Shown here piece by piece: positions 57,993-64,000 of a DNA stretch of 64,000 nt. The stretch is from Lysobacter arvi. GTDB lineage: Bacteria > Pseudomonadota > Gammaproteobacteria > Xanthomonadales > Xanthomonadaceae. Under the pieces are notes generated by a model. It saw nothing but the letters and a program-made list of their open reading frames with translations. It was not told the DNA's origin and ran no database searches. The stretch lies in NCBI GenBank assembly GCA_031216755.1, contig JARUHG010000001.1, positions 124,001 through 188,000 of the forward strand, in the 5' to 3' direction. Within the stretch, counting starts at the first letter, position 1; every line of letters starts with the position of its first letter. The translations under genes and the position numbers were made by a program.

Positions 57993-58174
57993 GTGGACCT
58001 TCTTGCGATGGGAAGTCGCAGAAGGTGCCCACCGGCGATGCGCGCTGGCATCGGACGATTCCGAAAACGTTACCCCCCGGTTCCGGTCGCGCGCGCGCCG
58101 GCGTGCGTGGCGAAGACACGGGGCAAGACACGTTGCCGAAGTACACTGGCGCGCCCCACCGACAGGCGCCGCCC

Positions 58175-58750
58175 TTGGACACGTCCGCATCGCCCTCGCA
58201 GCGCATCCGGCTGCACGACGCACTGGCTTCGTACGCGCGGCGCTGGCCCGACGAAGCCGATGTCGCGCACGCATTCGCCGCCTTCCTGGACGAGGCGCCG
58301 ACCGTCTTCGAGCGTATCCATCTGGAAGGCCATTTCACCGCGTCCTCGTGGCTGGTCGATCGCAGCGGCACGCGCGTGCTGCTGACGCATCACCGCAAGC
58401 TCGGACGCTGGCTGCAGCTGGGCGGCCACGCCGATGGCGATCGCGATCTCGCCGCCGTCGCGTTGCGCGAGGCGGAAGAGGAATCGGGGCTCACCGACCT
58501 GCGCGTCGAGCCGGACATCTTCGACCTGGATCGCCACTGGATTCCCGAGCGTGGCGACGTGCCCGGCCACTGGCACTGGGACGTGCGTTACGTGGTGCAC
58601 GCCGAAGGCAGCGAGGACTACGTCGTCAGCGAGGAATCGCACGACCTGGCGTGGCGGCCGATCGCCGAAATCGCCGCGGACCCGGGAAGCGATGCCTCGA
58701 TGCTGCGCATGGCATCGAAGTGGGCGCGCCGTACAAGCGCGGCCGGTTAG
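58175..58750 (+). CDS. NUDIX hydrolase
   Basis: Protein of about 191 residues. The Nudix box is GGHADGDRDLAAVALREAEEESGL; the REAEEESG catalytic part is intact, while the first Glu of the consensus is Arg. It hydrolyses a nucleoside-diphosphate-linked compound that cannot be named. The start is uncertain: a TTG at 58175 is used because a -10-like TACACT (58142-58147) lies upstream and no ATG is available close by. It diverges from the outer-membrane protein gene. Confidence 0.8.
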   Translation: MDTSASPSQRIRLHDALASYARRWPDEADVAHAFAAFLDEAPTVFERIHLEGHFTASSWLVDRSGTRVLLTHHRKLGRWLQLGGHADGDRDLAAVALREAEEESGLTDLRVEPDIFDLDRHWIPERGDVPGHWHWDVRYVVHAEGSEDYVVSEESHDLAWRPIAEIAADPGSDASMLRMASKWARRTSAAG

Positions 58751-58894
58751 TCAGCCGCGGCGCGGCCGGAAAGTCCGGCCCTTGTGTGTCGCCCGGGGGC
58801 GACGCAGCGCGCCGCCGGCTTCGCGCCGGATCGGCTCGTCATGCCTTCGACCGCCGCGGCGGGAAGCTCCTGACGCGCGCGATCGTCACGCCGA

Positions 58895-60133
58895 TCAATA
58901 CAGCACGCGCGTCCGCAACGTGCCGGGGATGCGCGCCAGCTCTTCGCGCACCTGCGCCGCCTGCTCCTGCGTGGCGGTGACGTCGATCACCACGTAGCCC
59001 ACCTTCGGGTGGGTGCGCAGGAACTGGCCGTCGATGTTCACGCCCAGGCGGGAGAACACGTCGTTCACCTGCGACAGCACGCCCGGCACATTGCGGTGGA
59101 TGTGCAGCAGGCGCGTGCTGCCGGTGTGCTCGGGCAGCGTCACTTCGGGGAAGTTCACCGCCGACAGCGTCGAACCGTTGTCGCTGTAGCGGATCAGCTT
59201 GGCCGCCACTTCCAGGCCGATGTTGTCCTGCGCCTCCAGCGTGCTGCCGCCGATGTGCGGGGTCAGGATCACGTTGTCCAGGCCGATCAGCGGCGAAACG
59301 AACGGATCGGCGTTGCCCTGCGGTTCGACCGGGAACACGTCGATGGCCGCGCCGCCGATCGCGCCGGACGCCAGCGCGCCGGCGAGCGCGTCGATGTCCA
59401 CCACCGTGCCGCGCGAGGCGTTGATCAGGTGCGCGCCGGCCTTCATCTTCGCGATCTGCGCCGCGCCGAACATGCCCTGCGTCGCTGGCGTTTCGGGCAC
59501 ATGCAGGGTCACGATGTCGCTGCGTTCGAGCAGGTCGTCCAGGCCCAGCGCCATGCGCGCATTGCCGAGCGCCAGCTTGGTCTCGATGTCGTGGAAGATG
59601 ACCTGCATGCCGAGCGCTTCGGCGATCACGCCCACCTGCGTGCCGATGTGCCCGTAGCCGACGATGCCCAGTGTCTTGCCGCGCACCTCGTGGCTGCCGG
59701 CGGCCGATTTCGACCAGCCGCCGCGATGGCACTGCGCGCTCTTCTGCGGGATGCCGCGCATCAGCATGATCGCCTCGGCGACGACGAGCTCGGCGACGCT
59801 GCGGGTGTTGGAGTAGGGCGCGTTGAACACGGGGATGCCGGCCAGCTCGGCCGCGTCCAGGTCGATCTGGTTCGTGCCGATGCAGAACGCGCCGATCGCC
59901 ATGAGCCGGCGCGCGTGCGAAAGCACGTCCGCGGTCAGCTGGGTGCGCGAGCGGATGCCGACGATGTGCGCCTGCGCGATCTCCTGCTGCAGCAGCTCGG
60001 CCGGCGGCGATTTGTCGTAGAGCTGGATGTTGGAATAGCCGGCGTTGCGGAAGCTTTCCACGGCGGTCGGCGCGACGCCTTCCAGCAGCAGCACGCGGAT
60101 CTCGGACTTGGGGAACGAGGTCGTCAGGCTCAC
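58895..60133 (-). CDS. serA: D-3-phosphoglycerate dehydrogenase
   Basis: First enzyme of serine synthesis, 412 residues, very similar in layout to E. coli SerA: substrate segment SNTRSVAELVVAEAI, NAD motif LGIVGYGHIGTQVG, catalytic INASRGTVVD and LTPHIGGSTLEAQ, and a C-terminal ACT domain (about 335-412, HRNVPGVLSQVND) for serine feedback. The enzyme also reduces 2-oxoglutarate to D-2-hydroxyglutarate, which links it to the divergent neighbour. The GTG at 60133 gives the expected length; it lacks a good ribosome site. Confidence 0.93.
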   Translation of the reverse strand: MSLTTSFPKSEIRVLLLEGVAPTAVESFRNAGYSNIQLYDKSPPAELLQQEIAQAHIVGIRSRTQLTADVLSHARRLMAIGAFCIGTNQIDLDAAELAGIPVFNAPYSNTRSVAELVVAEAIMLMRGIPQKSAQCHRGGWSKSAAGSHEVRGKTLGIVGYGHIGTQVGVIAEALGMQVIFHDIETKLALGNARMALGLDDLLERSDIVTLHVPETPATQGMFGAAQIAKMKAGAHLINASRGTVVDIDALAGALASGAIGGAAIDVFPVEPQGNADPFVSPLIGLDNVILTPHIGGSTLEAQDNIGLEVAAKLIRYSDNGSTLSAVNFPEVTLPEHTGSTRLLHIHRNVPGVLSQVNDVFSRLGVNIDGQFLRTHPKVGYVVIDVTATQEQAAQVREELARIPGTLRTRVLY

Positions 60134-60268
60134 GACGGTATCGGGTGTGGGCGGGCCTTGGACTATGTCAGAAATCCGGAGCGGTTGCTGCGCTGCATCA
60201 CTGGACGCCGGCGCGCGGCCGGTGGCAGGCTGGACCTCCCGTTGCGCCCGCGTTCCGACCCGCCTGCC

Positions 60269-61672
60269 ATGACCGATCCGCTCCCGCCCGATCCCCGCCT
60301 GGAACGCCTGCGCGAGCAGGTTCCCGGCCTGCGCCTGACCACCGATCCGGCCGACGCGGAGCACTACGGCCGCGACTGGACGCGCCGGTGGACGCCCGCG
60401 CCGCTGGCCGTCGCGCTGCCGGCGTCGGTGGAGGAGGTCGCCGCCGTCGTGCGCTGGGCGTTGGACGAGGGCATCGCGATCGTGCCGTCGGGCGGGCGCA
60501 CCGGGTTGTCCGGCGGCGCGGTCGCGGCGCATGGCGAACTGGTGCTGAGCCTGGAACGCATGAACCGCGTGCTCGCGTTCGATGCGGTCGATCGCACGCT
60601 CACCGTGCAGGCCGGCATCGCGCTCGAAGCCGTCCACAACGCGGCGCGCGAACACGGCCTCGTCTACCCGGTCGATTTCGCCGCGCGCGGCTCGTGCTCG
60701 ATCGGCGGCAACATCGCGACCAACGCCGGCGGCATCCGCGTGATCCGTTATGGCAACACGCGCGAGTGGATCGCGGGGCTGAAGGTCGTCACCGGGACCG
60801 GCGAGGTGCTCGAGCTCAACCGCGCGCTGATCAAGAACTCCAGCGGCTACGACCTGCGACAGCTGATGATCGGCTCGGAAGGCACGCTCGGCGTGGTGGT
60901 GGAAGCGACGTTGCGGCTGACCGATCCGCCGCCCCCGACCAACGTCATGCTGCTGGCGCTGCCGTCGTTCGAGTCGCTGATGCAGGTGTTCGCGGCGTTC
61001 CGCGAACGCCTCACGCTGGAGGCTTTCGAGTTCTTCACCGACCGGGCGCTGCATCACGTGCTCGCGCACGGTGCGCAGAAGCCGTTCGACGACGTGCATC
61101 CGTTCTACGTCGTCACCGAATTCGCGATCGCCAGCGACGCCGAGGATGGCGCCGCGATGGCGGCGTTCGAGTTCTGCCTGGAGAACGGCCTGGTGAACGA
61201 CGGCGTCATCAGCCAGAGCGACGCGCAGGCGGCGCAGCTGTGGCGCTTGCGCGAGGGCATCACCGAGAGCCTGGCCCCGTACAAGCCCTACAAGAACGAC
61301 GTGTCGGTGCGCATCTCCGCCATGCCGGCCTTCCTCGCGGAAACCGAACGGCTGCTCGCGCGCGAATACCCGCAGTTCGACGTGGTCTGGTTCGGCCACA
61401 TCGGCGATGGCAACCTGCACATCAACGTGCTCAAGCCGGACGGGGCCGATTACGCGGTGTTCGTGGACCAGTGCGAGCACGTCACCCGCCTGCTGTCCGA
61501 CGCGCTGGCGCGCCACGGCGGCAGCATCTCGGCCGAACACGGCATCGGGCTGGTCAAGAAGCCCTACCTGCTGGGCACGCGCTCGGCGGCCGAGATCGAG
61601 GTGATGCGCGGGATCAAGCGCGTGCTCGACCCGAAGGGGCTGCTGAATCCGGGCAAGGTGTTCGACGCTTGA
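60269..61672 (+). CDS. FAD-binding oxidase, probable D-2-hydroxyglutarate dehydrogenase
   Basis: FAD-linked oxidase of 467 residues of the VAO/GlcD type: FAD segment PSGGRTGLSGGAVAAHGE, GGNIATNAGGIRVIRYG, and C-terminal VVWFGHIGDGNLHINVLKPDG. D-lactate dehydrogenases look similar, but the position divergent from serA matches Pseudomonas, where D2HGDH re-oxidises the D-2-hydroxyglutarate made by SerA and so drives serine synthesis. The divergent spacer of 135 bases may hold both promoters. Confidence 0.85.
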   Translation: MTDPLPPDPRLERLREQVPGLRLTTDPADAEHYGRDWTRRWTPAPLAVALPASVEEVAAVVRWALDEGIAIVPSGGRTGLSGGAVAAHGELVLSLERMNRVLAFDAVDRTLTVQAGIALEAVHNAAREHGLVYPVDFAARGSCSIGGNIATNAGGIRVIRYGNTREWIAGLKVVTGTGEVLELNRALIKNSSGYDLRQLMIGSEGTLGVVVEATLRLTDPPPPTNVMLLALPSFESLMQVFAAFRERLTLEAFEFFTDRALHHVLAHGAQKPFDDVHPFYVVTEFAIASDAEDGAAMAAFEFCLENGLVNDGVISQSDAQAAQLWRLREGITESLAPYKPYKNDVSVRISAMPAFLAETERLLAREYPQFDVVWFGHIGDGNLHINVLKPDGADYAVFVDQCEHVTRLLSDALARHGGSISAEHGIGLVKKPYLLGTRSAAEIEVMRGIKRVLDPKGLLNPGKVFDA

Positions 61673-61690
61673 CCATGCCGGTGTTCTGAG

Positions 61691-61714
61691 CCCCTCTCCC
61701 CCACGGGAGAGGGG
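61691..61714. repeat. CT-rich hairpin repeat
   Basis: CCCCTCTCCC (61691-61700) pairs with GGGAGAGGGG (61705-61714) around four bases, then a G-rich tail. Member of the CT-rich family seen at 8781, 15381 and 38767. It may also help end transcription of the upstream gene. The rest of 61715-61951 shows no clear gene. Confidence 0.55.
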
Positions 61715-61951
61715 TTGGGGCGAGGGCGGGGCGCGAGGGCACGCACGCACTCGCGACATGTGCTTTTTGCAGTAGCAATGGTGCGGTTTCTCCTGAGCAA
61801 GCCCGCAGGCACCTTCCCGTCGGGAGACCAGCTCAAGCATCAGGTGAACGCTCCCCCGATGCGCAACGATCGACACCGATTTTCGGCCCGTAACCCGGTA
61901 CCCTTCGCGGGCCGGCCGCGACGCGGCCCATCACCGAACCGGGAAATCCTG

Positions 61952-62272
61952 ATGAAGCGTTCCGCCCTGCTGCTCACCCTCACCCTGATGGCCGCCACCC
62001 CGGTGGCCTTCGCCTCCAGCTTCGCCGGCACGTCGGCCGGTTCCTCCGCCGGCGGCAGCTCGGCGTCCAGTGGCGCCAGCTCGGATTCGAGCTCCGGCAA
62101 GGACGACAAGGTGGTGCAGGCCGCGCGCGAGGACGCCGCGAGTTTCGTCGCCAGCGACGGCGCGATCCGCGGCGCGCAGCTGGAAGCGGCGCTGCGCCAT
62201 CTGCGCGAGCAGGTGCCGCAGGCGCGCGACGCAAGCGACCTCGAACTGGCACAGGCCATCCTCGCGCAGTGA
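61952..62272 (+). CDS. Small secreted DUF2388-like protein
   Basis: Protein of 106 residues. A signal peptide (MKRSALLLTLTLMAATPVAFA) is followed by a Ser/Gly/Ala-rich linker and a conserved C-terminal core, DDKVVQAAREDAASFVASDG and RGAQLEAALRHLR, typical of DUF2388 as I recall it from Pseudomonas. Function is unknown. The stop overlaps the next GTG start by four bases, coupling it to the DUF4105-like gene; DUF2388 genes often stand beside such a gene. Confidence 0.75.
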   Translation: MKRSALLLTLTLMAATPVAFASSFAGTSAGSSAGGSSASSGASSDSSSGKDDKVVQAAREDAASFVASDGAIRGAQLEAALRHLREQVPQARDASDLELAQAILAQ

Positions 62273-64000
62273 GTCCGCTGACCGGCCGCCGCGGACGCAT
62301 TCGCGGCGGCCATGCGCTGCTCGCCGCGGCGTTGTGCGCGTGGAGCGCGAACGCCGCCGCGCTGAGCCTCGACCCCGCCGGCCTTTCGCCGGACGAACGC
62401 GTTGCGACGCAACGATTGCTCGACCAGGCGCGGTCACATCTGCCCATGCGCATGCGTGCGCTGTCCGATCGCGACATCGTCGTGCGCTGGTCGCCGCTGT
62501 CGGCCGACGTGCACGGCCACGCCGGCCGATCGGAACTCCTGCTCAACCGCGAACTGCTCGCGCCGCTGCTCGCAGGCGGCGAAACGGCCCGGCGTGCCGC
62601 ATTGGCGACCGTGCTGCACGAACTGGCCCATTTCCACGACCGGGCCGAAGGTATTTCACGCGATCCGCGCTTCCTGGACCTCGCCGGCTGGCAGGTGCGG
62701 GCGACGCGCTTCAATACGCGCTTGGCCGGGCGCGTGCGCGAGAACCGCTTCGTCGACCGCAGCGCGGATTCGTACGAACTGACGCGCCCGTCCGAGTATT
62801 TCGCCGTCAACGTCGAGCATTTCCTGCTCGATCCGCAATACGCCTGCCGGCGTCCGGCCATGCACCGCTATCTCGAACGGCGGCTCGGCCCCGGCGCGTC
62901 GGGCTCGCCATGCGCGAACGAACTGGTCTACGTCGATGCGGGCGAAGGCAACGGCGGCGCACTGCGCGCGATCGATCCGGCGCGCGTGTACGCCATCGAT
63001 TACCTGCTCGCCGAGGGCAACTCGCAGCCGATGAGCCGATGGGGTCACGGCATGCTGCGCCTGGTCGTGTGCGCGCCGGGCCGCACGCCGGGGCCCGATT
63101 GCCGGCTCGATCTCACCCATCACCGCGTGCTCTCGTTCCGTGCGTTCGTCGACGACGTCCAGATTTCCAGCTGGCGCGGGCTCACCGGCCGCTATCCGTC
63201 GCGCCTGTTCGTGCTGCCGATGGAGCAGACCATCGACGAGTACACCAAGGTCGAACTGCGCGGGCTGCGTTCGGTGCCGCTGCGGTTGTCGCGCGAGGAG
63301 ATCGCCGCCGTGCTCGAGCGTACCGCGCAGCTGCACTGGAGCTACGACGGGCGTTACTACTTCCTCGGCAACAACTGCGCGGCCGAGACGTGGAAGCTGC
63401 TGCACGACAGCGTGCCGCGGCTCGCGACGCGCGCAATCGGCAGCATCACGCCGACCGGCCTGCTGCGCCGGCTCGAAAACGCCGGCGTTGCCGATGCATC
63501 CGTGCTGGACGACCGCGAGCAGGCGTTGCGCCTCGGGTATCGGTTCGAATCGCAGGGCGCGTATTACGACCGCCTGTATGCGGATGCGAAGGCTTCCTTG
63601 GCGCTGCCTTCGCGGACGGTAGTCGATTGGATGGACCTGCCGCCGCCGCAACGCCGACCGTGGATCGAGCGCGCCGACCTGCGTACCAGCGCGGCACTGC
63701 TGCTGCTGGAGCAGGCCGCGCAGCGACGCGCGATGGCACAGGTGCGCGAAGCGCTGAAGCGGCGTTACCTCGCATCGGAGCGCGACGACGATGCGCCGGA
63801 CGTGGTGAGGCGCCTGCTGCGGGACAGCGCGTATCTCGGACGCCCGTCGCGTCTGCTGGAGGGCCGTGGCTACGGCGTTCCGCAGGCGGAGGAACGTGTC
63901 GCGCTGGAGGCGCGCGGTGCCGCCTTGCGCGCCGACCTGCAGGCGACGCGCACGGAACTGGAGGAAGGCGCGCGCGAATGGATGGGTGCCACCCAGCGCG
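62269..64000 (+). CDS. DUF4105-like protein with N-terminal metalloprotease-like region, 3' end missing
   Basis: The frame is open from GTG 62269 to the window end (577 codons). After a signal-like segment (ALLAAALCAWSANAAA), the zinc motif HELAH (62617-62631) lies in VLHELAHFHDRAEG. Farther on, SRWGHGMLRLVVC (His) and FLGNNCAAETWKLL (Cys codon 63376-63378) look like the catalytic His and Cys of DUF4105, the fold of the lipoprotein acyltransferase Lnb. Thus one chain seems to combine a metallopeptidase-like domain (DUF7844 type) and a Cys-His domain. Actual chemistry is unknown. Confidence 0.7.
   Translation, partial: MSPLTGRRGRIRGGHALLAAALCAWSANAAALSLDPAGLSPDERVATQRLLDQARSHLPMRMRALSDRDIVVRWSPLSADVHGHAGRSELLLNRELLAPLLAGGETARRAALATVLHELAHFHDRAEGISRDPRFLDLAGWQVRATRFNTRLAGRVRENRFVDRSADSYELTRPSEYFAVNVEHFLLDPQYACRRPAMHRYLERRLGPGASGSPCANELVYVDAGEGNGGALRAIDPARVYAIDYLLAEGNSQPMSRWGHGMLRLVVCAPGRTPGPDCRLDLTHHRVLSFRAFVDDVQISSWRGLTGRYPSRLFVLPMEQTIDEYTKVELRGLRSVPLRLSREEIAAVLERTAQLHWSYDGRYYFLGNNCAAETWKLLHDSVPRLATRAIGSITPTGLLRRLENAGVADASVLDDREQALRLGYRFESQGAYYDRLYADAKASLALPSRTVVDWMDLPPPQRRPWIERADLRTSAALLLLEQAAQRRAMAQVREALKRRYLASERDDDAPDVVRRLLRDSAYLGRPSRLLEGRGYGVPQAEERVALEARGAALRADLQATRTELEEGAREWMGATQR

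Noticed and set aside
58895-61876. Extension of serA to a 990-residue protein
   Set aside because: Only the first-listed 412 residues from 60133 match SerA. The upstream part is antisense to the FAD oxidase and has no domain similarity.

Overview
The window is a very GC-rich, gene-dense bacterial chromosome segment. Its content points to the Xanthomonadaceae, most likely Lysobacter or a close relative. The main clues are an arginine cluster of the Xanthomonas type (N-acetylornithine carbamoyltransferase, N-acetylcitrulline deacetylase, fused ArgB-ArgA), a FimX-type c-di-GMP receptor, a TrpR-like gene leading the histidine operon, and short intergenic repeats (GAATCCC tandem units, GAGTGAG boxes, GC hairpins). 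No phage, insertion sequence, CRISPR array or rRNA was seen, so this is mostly core chromosome. Both ends are cut inside genes: an M48 protease on the left and a DUF4105-type protein on the right.

Layout. 1-8.6 kb: M48 protease, phaR/phaB, gluQ, htpX (with a sigma-32-like promoter), fimX, and the divergent pair epmB/efp. 8.8-16.3 kb: methylthioadenosine deaminase, ubiG, mupP-like phosphatase, a squalene/phytoene-synthase-like protein, folE2, a membrane diguanylate cyclase and an M23 lipoprotein. 16.3-24.1 kb: atypical dihydroorotase, yidD, an unusual DksA fusion, a deaminase, a GNAT protein, an MFS exporter, sufE, cysS and a small secreted protein. 24.2-36.1 kb: the arginine/proline cluster argF'-argG-argE'-argBA-GNAT-argC-argH-serine hydrolase-proB-proA, preceded by what looks like a complete transcription attenuator. 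36.1-40.8 kb: hexose-6-phosphate mutarotase, tRNA-Pro, hisS and a histidine-ammonia-lyase-like gene with an insertion. 40.8-41.7 kb: a gap with no convincing gene. 41.7-49.3 kb: TrpR-like regulator plus hisGDCBHAFI. 49.4-58.8 kb: metallophosphoesterase, YdeI, mtnC/mtnD/mtnB, two tandem amino-acid permeases, an outer-membrane protein and a NUDIX hydrolase. 58.9-64 kb: divergent serA and D-2-hydroxyglutarate dehydrogenase, then a DUF2388/DUF4105 pair.

How the genes work together. The arg cluster makes arginine through acetylated intermediates and continues into proline through proB-proA. The his operon holds all structural genes, mostly overlapping by 4-8 bases, behind an operator-like palindrome. 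The methionine-salvage genes are split: the MTA deaminase at 8.8 kb feeds the pathway completed by mtnB, mtnC and mtnD at 52-53 kb. SerA and D2HGDH are a known metabolic couple, as are EpmB and EF-P. The most interesting regulatory signals are the arginine-codon attenuator before argF', the palindrome before the TrpR-like gene, and the sigma-32-like promoter of htpX.
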